Of a DNA stretch of 64,000 nt, positions 10,194 through 20,559 are shown piece by piece; position 1 is the stretch's first letter; each line of letters opens with the position of its first letter. The stretch spans positions 57,633,250 to 57,697,249 of the forward strand of contig CM054154.1 in the NCBI GenBank assembly GCA_028751875.1, written 5' to 3'. This DNA comes from Rapana venosa. Taxonomy: Eukaryota; Mollusca; Gastropoda; Neogastropoda; Muricidae. A program made the position numbers and the translations under genes. The notes under the pieces are model-generated. The model was not told where the DNA came from. It ran no database searches and saw nothing but the letters and a program-made list of their open reading frames with translations.

Positions 10194-12500
10194 TCATCAT
10201 CATCATCATCATCAGACCCGTGACCTTGGCGGTCGTGGGGGAGACACGAAAGACGATGCCGTGGTAAGCCTCCTCCATCCATCTCGGTCCTCGGCTCTGC
10301 GCAGTAGTGCCGAGTCATTCATCCTGGTCCATTCTCTGATGTTGTCCATCCATGACTTGTTCTGTCTTCCCCTCTTTCTGCCACCTTCGAGTGTTCCCTG
10401 CAATACCAGTTTAAACAGACAAGGTTGCGGGTGATATTTGTATTGAATAAACTGGTTTTTTTAGATCACTTCACCCAGGACAAGTCAGAACAAAATGTAC
10501 TTCATTTTCTTGTGACACAAGGCATAATGGGCAAATCAAGTTACAGTCAGGTACTCTTCTATAGCGAAAACGATGGACAAAAAAATCAGAAACGCCATAT
10601 CTAAATTTTGTAATTGTTCCTCTCAAATTATTTAATTGTACTGATACATACTCTGGAATACAACGCGATGAATTTAACATATTATACACATAAAATCTAC
10701 AGCTGTCTTCCATATGAGCACTCCATCTCTGCCAACCACAATCAATAATACGTTGTCGAGGCACACAAATGAAACCATTCATATCACCTACACCCCATTC
10801 ATCCATACAAAGCCAAAACCATACTCATACAATGTCATTCGTACACGTGAAACCCAGTTGGGTTTTTTTCCCTTGGCATCTAACTCTGCTAGCAAGTTGT
10901 AAGCCTTATGTGGCAATCTGTGTGGCTCTATCTGAACTACTTTTATACATAGGCGAAAATCACCATAGAACGTAAATATACAGGGTTGTGGCGGGTGACG
11001 TGGCCGAACTGTGTCAGCTTTTTCTTCTTGACGATGGTGAAAAGGGGTTCCTGTGGACCTGCCAGCCGTGTTATTTGGCTCTTGATAAATTCATTGGTTT
11101 TTCGTTTTCTCCAGGATATGCCCAGCAGTTTTCTATGCCATTTTGTTTCAAATGACTGGATTTGCTTTGCTGTTTCAGCAGTCAATGTCCAGGTTTCACT
11201 TCCGTACAGCAGGATAGTCTGAATTAGGGCTTTGTAGAGCTTTAGTTTGATTGGGAAACTGATCTCATTACTTTTCCATATGGTGGGGAGTTTTGTCATG
11301 GAAGATGTTGCCATGGCTATTCCGACTTTGATTTCTGTCGTCGATCGCCCGTTCTTTGTGAGTGTAGCGCCAAGGTATTTTAAAAGCGTCTACCTCCTCC
11401 AGTTGCTGGCCGTTCATGTAAATTTTAGCAGTGGCGTTGCTCGTGCCGTTCACAAGTACTTTACTTTTCTCGGAGCTCACCTCCATCCCATATGCTCCAG
11501 GTCTGTTCTCAAGTCTGGTCGTAAGATCTTGCAGCTCTGTGTTGCTTCCGCCCATGAGGTCAATGTCAACGGCAAACCGCAAGTTGTTGAGGGGTCTGCC
11601 GCCAATGGAGATGGTAGAGTGGAAGTCATGGAGGGTCTCTCTCATAATGTTTTCCAAGAACAGATTAAACAGGACTGGAGATAACAGGCATCCTTGTCGG
11701 ACCCCAACTGTGGTTTTGAAGTAGTCTCCGACCTGATTGTTCAGAAGGACTGCACTGCTTGCGGTGTTGTATAGTGCTTGAATGGTTTGCACTAGTCCTT
11801 CGTCAATGCCAAACATTCTGAGGACCTGCCACAGGCCTTCGTGCCATACTCTGTCGAAAGCCTTCTTGAAGTCGATGAAGTTGTGGAACAGGTCTCTCTG
11901 ATGTTGAAGATGTTTTTCCATCAGGATGTGGCAGTTAAAAATCTGGTCGATTGTGCTCCTGCCTGCCCTGAACCCAGCTTGTTCCTCTGCAAGGTGTTCT
12001 TCTGCCTCCTTCTTGAGTCGATTCAAAATAACTTTGAGCATGATCTTGCTGGCGTGGGTGATGAGGCTGATTGTTCTATAGTTTTGGCATTGGCGTAAAT
12101 TCCCCTTCTTGGGCATAGGTATGATGAGTGATTGTGTCGACTCTGATGGCCACTGTTTTATCTCCCAAATCTCCTGACAGCTGTAACATAAGTGATGACT
12201 GTTTCGCCACCATGCTTGAGCAGCTCTGCTGGTATGTTGTCTGCTCCTGGGGAATTTCCTACTGGTAAACTGCGGATGGCTTCTTCCACTTCTTCCCCCA
12301 GTATAGGTAATGGCGAAGGTGCTCTTGATGTTGCTGCTTCCTCTTCTATTATGCTCTTGTCAGGTTGTATTGGGTAGTTGTATAGTTCTTGACAATACAC
12401 AGACCACCTGTTCAATGCAGCTGAGCTTTCTGTGAGGAGGTTTCCGGAGCTGTCTTCAATGACTGATGATTTGGATTGAAGTGGTTTTGCGAGTTTCTCC
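10194..12500 (-). mobile_element. LINE family A, long copy (linker, RT, C-terminus), interrupted
   Basis: Minus-strand coding runs from 'KWFCEFLEKLAKPLQSKSS' (12523) through the linker 'SPGADNIPAELLKHGGE' and RT blocks 'NYRTISLITHASKIMLKV', 'AGFRAGRSTIDQIFN', 'DFKKAFDRVWHEGLWQVL' and 'GVRQGCLLSPVLFNLFLEN'. The catalytic box reads 'RFAVDIDLMGG' where FADD is expected, so one catalytic Asp is lost. A +1 frameshift lies near 11380 ('DAFKIPWRY' where related copies read 'DAFKYLG'). The thumb 'YGSETWTLTAETAKQIQSF' follows. The C-terminal block (10403-10212) is separated by a family C fragment at 10395-10980. The 3' end is (CAT)n at 10194-10213. The endonuclease is absent; the 5' edge is the foldback at 12446-12689. 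Confidence 0.85.
10395..10980 (-). mobile_element. LINE family C C-terminal fragment inside LINE A
   Basis: The minus-strand frame at 10806-10471 includes 'MDEWGVGDMNGFICVPRQR', 'FRYGVSDFFVHRFRYRRVP' and a Cys/His cluster, 'CPLCLVSQENEVHFVLTCPG'. This CPLC...E.HF...CP cluster is a recurrent C-terminal feature of LINE proteins. It splits the family A copy between 'HVTRHN' and the GRKRGRQ block. The matching copy on the plus strand (25288-26070) continues further into a C-terminus and 3' UTR, so this left-hand version has lost its end. No clean target duplication is visible here. Confidence 0.75.
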
Positions 12501-12689
12501 AGAAACTCACAAAACCACTTCAAACCAAATCATCAGAAACTCACAAAACCACTTCAAACCAAATCATCAGAAACTCACAAAACCACTTCAAACCAAATCA
12601 TCAGAAACTCACAAAACCACTTCAAACCAAATCATCAGAAACTCACAAAACCACTTCAAACCAAATCATCAGTCATTGAAGACAGCTCC
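12446..12689. repeat. foldback with five 34-bp tandem units
   Basis: Five head-to-tail copies of a 34-bp unit (starting AGAAACTCACAAAACC) occupy 12501-12670. The arm at 12446-12500 is the near-perfect reverse complement of the last unit plus its 19-bp extension (12637-12689). The sequence is family A coding DNA ('KPLQSKSSVIEDSS') running in one direction and then turning back. A single strand could form a hairpin with about 50 bp of stem and a 136-bp loop of extra units. Confidence 0.9.
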
Positions 12690-13310
12690 ATTGATAATCA
12701 TGCAATAAAAAAAATTGCCTCTGATTTGGTGGTCCCAGTTGCTCTGGTCTCATGGTGACCTCAAATTCGGTTTCTCCATACACTTCTATGCCTGTGGTGA
12801 GTTTGTGTCAAAGCCTTTGGGGTTGGAGGTTCGCGGGGAGGGGGGGGAGGGCGGTGGAGCGGACGTTGGTGGGACGTTGTGGTGGTTGCCACCCATGTCC
12901 TGCGTATGCTAGCTCAGAACAGGCACCATTGAACACCACCAAAATGAACCACCAGCAAGACAGGGCCCCTCTGGATGATGACCCTATGACGGCCTGATAT
13001 TGATAGGCTCCCTGTGGACTTCCGACCCTTAGGAAGAGACATAACAAATCTGGGCATGGCCTTGGCTAGGAGATTGAAATGAGCGGCCTGGGAACAACGA
13101 GACGTGGACGTTACAGAAGATGAGGGAGCAAAAACAGCAAAACAAACTTTTCAGAACATACAGGTAAACTTATACAGGGGAACGTTTTCCGTGTGCATAG
13201 CAGATGGGTCCCAACCCCAAGCTCTGTACCGCACTGTACTATTGATTGAATATGACAATCAAATATCTTTAAAAACACCATCAATTAGTCACTTTTTAAT
13301 TAAGTTAACT
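12690..13310. other. unassigned DNA upstream of LINE A
   Basis: No protein or element is recognisable. There is a G-rich patch near 12838-12870. The last part (about 13150-13312) is shared with 24189-24350 as the outer end of the inverted duplication. Confidence 0.4.
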
Positions 13311-13352
13311 TTTGATTCCCCATGCACACACTTTTGATTCCCCATGCACAGG
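13311..13352. repeat. short tandem duplication of about 20 bp
   Basis: The word CTTTTGATTCCCCATGCACA occurs twice in a row, directly at the outer breakpoint of the inverted duplication. Confidence 0.8.
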
Positions 13353-13499
13353 GCAGAGCAAAATTGCTATCAGACTAAAGATGGGGCAAAGATAGTGTGG
13401 AGGTAAATGACAACCCCCCTCCCCCACCCTGGCCCATTAGTCCCCTTAAAACCCCACTTTTCCCTCCTTGTCCAGGGTCCTTTATCCTGGTGGCCAGGA

Positions 13500-13790
13500 G
13501 AAGTGGGGTGATGAGGGGGTGTGAGGATTCAAATCTGAACATGAGGCATGACAGTAAATATTTTTCACAAGCCCAATACATATTATGCTCCTTTTTACCC
13601 CATGATTCCACCACAACAAAACTCTGTTCACAGGGTCAAATGCCTGTTCAAAATTTACAAATAGACATCGATGTATTTTTCTCTGCAAGAAACACAGCAA
13701 CCATGCAGTGAAGTGGAAAACAAAGTAATCAGTGGTGGAATAACCGACTTCAAAACCTGCAGGATCTTTACCAATAGTCATGATTTACTG
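13500..13790 (-). mobile_element. small LINE RT fragment
   Basis: The minus-strand frame contains 'CLFVNFEQAFDPVNRVLLW', which matches the RT motif normally read as DFEKAFDSVxRxxLW, followed by 'KNIYCHASC', as in the next RT block. Only about 60-80 residues of similarity are visible. Asn replaces the first catalytic Asp. It is a separate LINE lineage from families A and B. Confidence 0.6.
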
Positions 13791-14301
13791 GAATACGTTG
13801 GAAGCCAGTTGTTAATTACAGACATAAAATTTAATAATTCTCCAAAGCAAGTTGAAATTGTTATGCTTCTGTAATTAGCTATAGATTGACAAAACATTTT
13901 GATTTGGATTTCTAGACTGGCCATCCTAGTTTACTGCTTTTACCAATATCAATATTTTTTTAGTTTCTGTGTCCAGAAATATTCATGAGTTACAAGCCAT
14001 ACACAACAACAAACAAAAAAAAATTATCACAGAAAATAATAAAAATTCAATCTTAAAAATTTCAAACACATACACACAAACAAAAACATACAAACCTCCC
14101 ACACTCACAGCATACATAAGGTGTGCATGTACACACAGAGCATGCAGGCACACATGCATGTGCATACATGGAGTGCACACACATGCGCAAATGATTATAA
14201 CATGTCATACCATTGAACCTTTCTCCAAGAACAAAACAAAGAATCAAAAGCACGATCATCTGTCAGCCACGTGGACAGGTCAGATTTGTTCATTCTCTCC
14301 A
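13791..14301. other. spacer with degenerate CA-rich tract
   Basis: No gene recognised. A degenerate ACAC/CATG-rich tract lies at about 14065-14180; the short open frames over it are low-complexity artefacts. Confidence 0.4.
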
Positions 14302-16044
14302 TCACTGTTCTCCACTTTTTTTCCACAGCTTCTCTGACCAGCAGAGGAACCTTCCCTTTGGGTGGTCATAGGTAAAGACGACTGCTATAATAAATTCTTG
14401 GGTTATTTCTGGAGACAGTCCATTGAGCCATTCTGTATTGAGGATGCAAAACAAATCCTTGGTACTTGTTTCCGGGTGTTTTTTCTTGAGACTTGCAATA
14501 CGGTTCTTCGCAGCATGCATATGGATGTCTGAATTCCATGTAAAAGTTGGCTGCTTCAGCAGAGTTGAATACTGCAAATTTCAGTAAAGAAGCCAGGCAT
14601 TTCAGTAGCCACTGTTCCATCAGGAGTGCGGTACACATGAAGAGAAGTGTTCTCAAAGGCAAGCACAAACTTTTTTCCTGCTGTAATCACCTCTCGAGGG
14701 CAAGCGGCAAATCTGGCAGGTAGGGCCGTCTTCCAGAGCTGCTGTAGGAGGATTCTGCTGGACTGAAACTTGATGGAATATGCCACAACGAATCTAATAA
14801 TCAGTCTGCGATAGTGTTTTGAGGGTAAAATGTAACCAGGCCACTGATAGGTCATATTGGATTTTACTGATATGTGTTGAAGAACTTCTCCAATTTCGGT
14901 AATAAGGAAAAGACATAGTGTGGATCGTTTTTGCGCGCCTAATGCATACTGTCCAGCACTCAGACCTATTGTACTGAATGAACTGAATGTCAAAGTCCTT
15001 CGGATGAGACTATAAACCGAGGCCCCGTGTGCGAACGCATGCAGAACATCTTGCGCACACGTTAAATCCTGTTCCGCTTTTCGGAAGAGTAGGCCATTGT
15101 GTGCCGGTGGAAACAGATGACAAAATTTACAAAACCGCATACACACGGGACTGGATGTAAAAAAGCACATGAATACTTATTCCATTATCCTCGATATAAA
15201 AGAATAAATAAATAAATAAAATAAATAAATTGTATCCAGGCCAACTGTGTTCACATCCTTAAAGAGCTCAGCATCAGCAGGCTGTTCCTTTTCTTCTTGT
15301 TCAGAGAGCTCTGGTAGAGTTAGGTTCAAGGTGGAAATCTCCATCCTGCTATTGACCAAAATGACCTGGTCACTTTTAAGCCATACCCCCAGAAGCATAT
15401 AGCCTGGGAACAGTAACACATGTTTCAGTCACTTTGAACTGTCGCGAGCCTCCATCAAAAGAGTACACCTCAATATCCCCTGCGGGTGTGATAGACAATA
15501 CTGAACCACAAAATCTTACAATACATTGGGTCCTATTTGTCTCTGTTCTCCAAAGCTGCTCTCTGTTTCTCGCGTCAAAGACAATCAGTTCACCACGTTT
15601 TGTCCGGACAGCAATGAGGTTTTCTTGTGAATTTTTTTCCACTATGTCAGGTATGATGACAGATACGCTGTTTTCAGGTTCGTCAAATTCACGTAGTCTC
15701 TTCAGAATTCCTTGATTGAGTTCACTCAGTAACCCTTCACCATTTCCATTAGCCACCCCCCAGCATTTTCCTGATGTCATCTGACGCAGCACACGTTTGC
15801 TGGTCAAAAAGAGCTGGAAGAAGTCAGTGTCTGAATGGAGGATCATGTCATCATCTAGGATGGACCACAGACAACGTTTTCTCCATAACTGTTTCCTGGT
15901 GGTGATTTCCTCATTCCACCTATGGCACACCTGCCGAATGGTCAGTAAGGTGTCGTTGTCCATATGTTCTAAAATACGGTCCACTGCCTCCACTGGCAGT
16001 TTCAAGGGGTCACCGCCACACCTTTCTGTTCTCTTGCCAGACAT
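14302..16044 (-). pseudogene. F-box / beta-propeller-like protein, disrupted
   Basis: This is the clearest host-like protein in the window. The chosen start (ATG at 16044-16042) gives 'MSGKRTERCGGDPLKLPVEA', leading into an F-box at about residues 12-60 ('LPVEAVDRILEHMDNDTLL', 'RQVCHRWNEEI', 'QLWRKRCL'). F-box proteins recruit substrates to SCF ubiquitin ligases through Skp1. The rest, with pieces such as 'LIAVRTKRGELIVFDARN' and 'GDIEVYSFDGGSRQFKV', resembles WD40/quinoprotein-like propeller strands, which usually bind the substrate. Defects are a frameshift near 15405 (the frame moves from 'TETCVTVPRLY' to 'GYMLLGVWLKSDQVIL'), a SINE inserted in the coding sequence at 14974-15234, and further frame changes near 14560. 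No introns are seen across 1.5 kb, so it may be a retrocopy or a single-exon gene. I cannot name the family member. Confidence 0.7.
14974..15228 (+). mobile_element. SINE-like element in the F-box coding sequence
   Basis: It begins after ATTGTA (14968-14973) and is followed by ATTGTA at 15229-15234, a 6-bp target duplication. The body contains 'GTCCTTCGGATGAGAC' and 'GAACGCATGCAGAACATC', shared with the tRNA-headed SINE at 40810-41085. It ends in a hairpin tail (AAAAAAGCACATGAATAC, then TTCCATTATCC) and (AATA)n at 15203-15228. The tRNA head is missing, so it is 5'-truncated. Removing it with one ATTGTA restores the host frame 'NTVGLDTIGLSAGQ'. Confidence 0.75.
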
Positions 16045-16124
16045 GGTGTATCTCCGCCCGACCCGAAGCGAAGCTCTTAGATGTGTCATACAGGTCACGC
16101 ACCTGTCATTTGATTTTTTCACAA

Positions 16125-16640
16125 CAGCTTCAATAGACTTTGGCAATACCACAGTTCATCTATCCACCACAGTCAAGTATCTAGGTGGTGTTATCGTCAA
16201 CATACTCTCTATGCAAAAATTCATCACCCAGACCTGCCAGGCATGCTGCTATCAATTACGGCCTATAAGCCCATTTCAAAAGTACCTGTCTACCAACCTA
16301 ACATCCAAACTTGTCACATCTCTCATTCTTTCAGGTCTGGATTATTGCAATTCTCTTTTGGCTGGTCTGCCAGCATCATCTATCCACTCCCTTCAACATA
16401 TACAAAACTCTGCAGTTCGACTAGTCCTCAGAAAAAAATCTGAGCATATTACTCCTCTCTTTCGATCTCTCCACTGGTTGCCTGTGCCACAGAGAATAGA
16501 CTATAAGATTAGTACCCTCTGTTACAAATGTCTCCACAATATAGACCCTCCTACCTCTGTGAATGTCTTCACTTGTACACACCTTCTCATTCCCTCTGCT
16601 CTGCTGCAGATACCCTGTGTTTACGAATGCCTGATTTTAT
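16125..16640 (+). mobile_element. LINE family B, RT C-terminal fragment
   Basis: The plus-strand frame reads 'TASIDFGNTTVHLSTTVKYL', 'LVTSLILSGLDYCNSLLAGL' and 'LHWLPVPQRIDYKISTLCYK', the thumb and post-RT region of family B. Both ends are truncated. It lies between the start of the F-box pseudogene and the next minus-strand frame. Confidence 0.85.
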
Positions 16641-16644
16641 GCTA

Positions 16645-17725
16645 ACTAACTGAGATTTCAGGGACTGGTTTTCTTTCTTTATCTGATCAAGTGTATGAGC
16701 AAGTTCTGACATCTTTGTTTTCATTCTGTCCATCATCATGTCAAATGTTTCATTTTGTGACTTAACTTCATTTTCACAGCTATTTTTACCACATCAATTT
16801 TTAACACCTGTACCTTTGTAAACTGTTTGTTTTCATTAACAATGTCCTCAAGAACGGTTTCCAGCTGACAAAGGTTTTTAGAACATGCACAAACATGGAG
16901 TGACTTGCGTTTGTCCTGCTTGGGTGTGAAGCACAAGGTACGCCTTCTGTAATGCTTATTATTTTTGCTGATTGGCGTCAATAGTTGTGAGGGTGGGACA
17001 TCTGTTTCCCTCGCAGAGGGAGTGGGAGACATAAGAACAACAGCTTGGGGGGATGGTTGATGCTGCTCACAAGACATAAGCAGGGGTGTGCAGTCAGTTT
17101 GAGGAGAAGCATCAGCATTACCCTCACTGTTGGCAACATTAATGTCCGGGGCGGTGATCGGTAATGGGTCTGGGGTGTGAAGGAAAACAAGCAGCACATT
17201 AAACACAGACTTTGCCAGTTTGTCACAATCATTGTGCCGCATATAGTCCACGACCACTGTTTTCAGGGCTTCACACTCACGTGAGTTCCATTGCACACAG
17301 TCGTTTCCTTGGCACAACAGGGTGCCTGAAGACTGAGAGGGAGAATAGTAAAGAGTCACCGTCACACTTTTGAATGAATTATGATACAGGCGTATCACAG
17401 TCTTGTGCAGCTTGGGGGGCAGCGTGGTGATACATTTTGAAGGCAGTTCGTTCATGTCACTGTCATAGTCAGCAATTCTGGCAAAAAACGAATCATGTGA
17501 TACAGCTAAGTAGCGGTACAACAGTACGTTTCGCCACACCATCAGTTCTTTTGTATCACAGGAGAACTGTTTTTGTATTTCATCCAGGGTTGGTTGAAGC
17601 TTCTTTAGCTTGATTTGTTCCTCCACTTCGGAACAAGGATCGGAAGTAGCGTATTCTGCCATTGCTGTAATCAGTCTATAACACTTCATCATCATCATAA
17701 AATTATGAAGTAAATATATAAACAA
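16645..17725 (-). CDS. mobile-element ORF (ORF1-like), coiled-coil end
   Basis: The long minus-strand frame 17725-16736 has a better start at Met 17662-17660 ('MAEYATSDPCSEVEEQIKLK'). The order is: an N-terminal helical part with 'WRNVLLYRYLAV', a middle part with 'SVTVTLYYSPSQSS' and 'QWNSRECEALKTVVVDYM', a Ser/Pro-rich linker, a basic patch 'KHYRRRTLCFTPKQDKRK', then a heptad-rich C-terminus. After a frameshift near 16795 the coiled coil continues as 'DMMMDRMKTKMSELAHTLDQ' and 'IKKENQSLKSQL' to about 16645. The 'WRNVLxxRYI ... TVTVYxxK' layout matches the N-terminal half of the minus-strand ORF at 59935-61529, which continues into an SGNH-like domain. I infer a LINE ORF1-type protein; no family is certain. 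Confidence 0.55.
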
Positions 17726-18300
17726 ACCAATAAAATGGAAGGATTGGGGGGTGGGGGGGGGGGGCTATTAGGGAATTCTTGTAACATTCATACGTCGCAG
17801 CGCCAACATTATTGCCGTTCAACTGGTCAGCTGGTTTCACATGGTGAGCAATGCGGCATGAAGGAGGGCCCCCAAGTCAGCATGCATTGTGAGAGGTGAA
17901 CTTCAATGCACAGCCAAACCAGCGCTGCAACTTTTCCTTGTGTGGGATAGTAGGCTGGCTTCACACGACGAATTTCAATTAACGATTTTGAAAACAATTT
18001 TTGCTTTTGATAAACAAACTTTATACTATAGAGATCAGCACGAGCAAACTGACCAGACTATTACAACCATTATAAGTTACTGTTGGTAAGTACAGAGTAA
18101 TTAGCAAATTAGCAATTTAGCAGGCGCTCAATGACAGTCGACTTTCTACAATCTGAGAGAGACAGAAACAGAGAGAGACAGAACGAAAGAGAGAGAGATA
18201 CAGAAAGAGAGAGCCACTCTAATATTTCATTTTTTTTCCAGATAACATAGTGAAAACGCTGTAAGTACCCTCCCTCTTTTATATAATTCTCAGGGTTTTT
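17726..18300. other. spacer, no gene seen
   Basis: There is a G run at about 17745-17763. Otherwise nothing recognisable is present on either strand. Confidence 0.4.
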
Positions 18301-18338
18301 GCTCTCTCTTTCTCTCTCTCTCTCTTGTGTGTGTGTGT

Positions 18339-18405
<67 letters not shown>

Positions 18406-18450
18406 TCTGTCTCTGTCTTTCTCTCTCGTCTCTCTCTCTCTCATCCAGAG
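18301..18450. repeat. (CT)n-(GT)n compound microsatellite
   Basis: (CT)n runs flank a long (GT)n tract at about 18326-18405. Open frames across it are repeat artefacts. Confidence 0.95.
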
Positions 18451-18737
18451 GCAGGTTTTAAACAAAAATGTTGTTATTTGTTGCCTCTTCTCAATGATTC
18501 ACGACAATCATTCAGTTACTTCTCTCTCCTCTCTCTTTGTCCATGGTCAGGTTTAAACAAAATTCATTTTTTTAGTTTATTGTTCTCCTCTTAATAGAAT
18601 CAACGCCATTGAAATGTGATGCAATTAAACCCAAATTGCTCTCTCTCTCTTTGTCTGTTTGTTTATTTGTTTGCTTTTTCTTTACATGTCCTCCTATTGT
18701 TCTTTCCTTGAATGACAGTCGTTGCCATTGAAATGAT

Positions 18738-18790
18738 GATGCAAAAAAGCACATAAGTGCTTATTCCATGATCTTCGATATAAAGAAACC
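18738..18790 (+). repeat. dispersed hairpin-tail motif
   Basis: AAAAAAGCACATAAGTGCTT followed by ATTCCATGATCTTCGATATA is a copy of a tail module also seen at about 15153, 22380 and 33548. Its core, AAGCAC-n4-GTGCTT, is a perfect small stem. Confidence 0.7.
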
Positions 18791-19084
18791 AATAGAAATA
18801 CAAATTTAAAAACTTCAATTAATGGTAGTGGTATTTGATTACCATTGTTATTTTTTAATTTTCATTTTGAGGTGTTAGAAGTGTTGATTGTTTCTGTTCA
18901 CACACAATGCACGCACGGATGCACGCACGGACGCACGCACACGCACACCAGAGAGCAGTGTGACATGGTATAGAATAAAGTATGACATACATTTTTTTAA
19001 AGCGTTTTGGGTTGGGGCTGGTTGCTGGCTGTTTGGTTTGTTGCTTGTTGTTTGTTTGGATTTGTGTTAGGGTTCCAGAGAATT

Positions 19085-19132
19085 GTCTGTCTGTCTGTCT
19101 GTGTCTGTGTGTAAGACAGACAGTCAGACAGA
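19085..19132. repeat. (GTCT)n / (AGAC)n foldback
   Basis: A run of GTCTGTCT is followed within about 30 bp by its reverse complement AGACAGACAG. The local sequence can fold on itself. Confidence 0.7.
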
Positions 19133-19369
19133 AAAAGTGTATGGGCCTATATATATATCAAGATGCCGTTTCGGGGTGGTTTATTCGGAGATGGGGAGAC
19201 TATTTTCAATTTGTATTGGGATATAATTTTCTTTAAGACGTTACAAATCGTAAACAAAGAAAAGGGGGAAAATATGGATGTAAACAAAGGATCAAGGTAG
19301 ACCTTCCTCATATCTATGAGTTTTTTGTTTGTTAGATTGATGCCGTGAACTCAAAAAAAGAGAGAAAGA

Positions 19370-19448
19370 AAAGAAAAAGGCAATTACACTGCTCCTTCCA
19401 TATACCATCTGGAAAATATAAATAAGTTTGATTTTGACTTTGACTTAG
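19370..19448 (+). mobile_element. LINE 3' tail ending in TTTGACT repeats
   Basis: The stretch with CCATATACCATCTGGAAAAT followed by GATTTTGACTTTGACTTAG closely resembles 55725-55795, which ends in (TTGAC)n. It is therefore the 3' end of a LINE or SINE inserted on the plus strand. It stops exactly where the open exon-like sequence at 19449 starts. Confidence 0.55.
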
Positions 19449-19644
19449 GCTGGAGCAGGAAGAAGAGGAGCTGGACAAGATCGAAGCCACTTTGGGTATG
19501 GCTGCAGGGCAGGGGGGCGTGGAAACCAATGCTGAGGAGTCTAGCGCCAACGAATCCAGCGTTGCGGAGTCCGATGTGTCTTCTCAAGCGCCTGCTACCA
19601 GCACTGCTCCTTCAACTGCTGACGCTACAAGCACTGCTGGTTAA
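19449..19644 (+). CDS. possible terminal coding exon of a host gene
   Basis: Directly after a pyrimidine-rich stretch ending in TTAG, a reading frame runs without stops to TAA at 19642-19644. It encodes about 65 residues: an acidic helical start 'LEQEEEELDKIEATLGMAAG', then an Ala/Ser/Thr-rich tail ending 'STADATSTAG'. It does not look like any LINE protein here, and its codon use is GC-richer than its surroundings. I read it as the last exon of a host protein ending in a coiled coil and a disordered tail. I could not find the upstream exons and do not recognise the protein. Chance is not excluded at this length. Confidence 0.45.
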
Positions 19645-19816
19645 ATTCTATTCACATACAGTACAGTATCTATGTACTTCTCTGTGAGTGGAGGGGGTGG
19701 GGGTCGGGGATGCTGGTGGGGGGGGGGGCAAGGGACAGAGAATAAAAGAGAGAAGGGGAGGGATGGGGCGGGGGTAACTGTGGGAGAGAGGGAGCTAGAG
19801 AGATGTAGGAGAGAGA

Positions 19817-19908
<92 letters not shown>

Positions 19909-20400
19909 TCAAAGAGTTAGATGGAGACGAGAAAGGAAGGGGAAAAGGAGGAATGGAAATATTAAATGTCAATCTCATAAACAATATAACAAAGTTCTGA
20001 AAATGGTAGACGAAAACATAGGAGAGGTTTTATACATCAGTAATTTCATTTAAAAATGTAAGAAGCCTTAAAAGTTTCAGATAAAACTAAATGACAGATT
20101 TTACACAGCTACCAGTATTTTTTATTATAAATATAGTGAAGTCTTGAAAATTCTAGAAAAAATAGGAAATGTTGTTTTAAGCTTCCTAGTCTTCTTAAAA
20201 AAAAAAAAACAACAGTTAGAACACACAGAATGAACTTGTTTACATACGACATGTATGGAAACAATAACAGAAGCAAGCAAACAAGACAATATTGCAGTGT
20301 AAACTGAAACTGGGTATATTCATGTCATAGAACTATCCTCATGTCTCTTTGGATCTCAGTACCCACTATTTTTCAAGAATTTTCTGCGTTAAATAAAGTG
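19645..20400 (+). other. possible 3' UTR with (GA)n and an AATAAA signal
   Basis: AT-rich non-coding DNA follows the stop at 19644. It includes a (GA)n tract at about 19808-19908 and an AATAAA at 20392-20397 that could be a poly(A) signal. This depends on the exon call and is tentative. Confidence 0.3.
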
Positions 20401-20440
20401 AATTGGTTTTCTGTAATGTAGTTTTGCTTCAACTGTTTTA

Positions 20441-20459
20441 TTCACTCTCTCTCTCTCTC

Positions 20460-20511
<52 letters not shown>

Positions 20512-20550
20512 GTTTGTCTGTCTCTCTTTCTCTCTGTCTCTCTCTATGGA
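20441..20550. repeat. (CT)n microsatellite
   Basis: A CT-rich tract with TGTCTGTC interruptions. The Ser/Leu-rich open frame crossing it is an artefact. Confidence 0.9.
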
Positions 20551-20559
20551 GTATTCATT

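Larger units (their letters stand above)
10395..13312. repeat. inverted duplication, left arm
   Basis: This block is repeated in opposite orientation at 24189-25887. The two arms share the same order: 13312-13150 matches 24189-24350, then family A RT, then the same A/C junction, then the family C fragment. The right arm lacks the stretch corresponding to about 11940-13150. Both arms carry the same +1 frameshift and the same A/C junction, so they derive from one defective sequence and not from two insertions. Confidence 0.8.

Noticed and set aside
10436..10984. GGTTGCGGGTGA / GGTTGTGGCGGGTGA as target duplication of the LINE C fragment
   Set aside because: The right-arm copy shows that the first word belongs to LINE C itself (its protein continues through it), so it is not a duplicated target.
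11557..11580. Shared loss of the catalytic Asp (FAVD) in both duplication arms as proof of common origin
   Set aside because: The right arm has a one-base deletion at the same spot, which could arise independently from FADD; the shared +1 frameshift and A/C junction are better evidence.
12501..12670. Possible CRISPR-like array (five 34-bp repeats)
   Set aside because: The units are directly adjacent without spacers, consist of LINE coding DNA, and lie in a eukaryotic genome.
15434..15715. Plus-strand ORFs opposite the F-box pseudogene
   Set aside because: They are shadows of the minus-strand coding sequence.
18299..18594. Cys/Val-rich and His/Thr-rich ORFs in GT repeats (also at 30385-30639, 35056-35447, 48111-48407)
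   Set aside because: Low-complexity translations of microsatellites on both strands with no conserved content.
19672..19984. Arg/Glu- and Ser/Leu-rich ORFs over (GA)n/(CT)n (also 21285-21915, 54468-54844)
   Set aside because: Repeat artefacts; equal-length frames exist on both strands.
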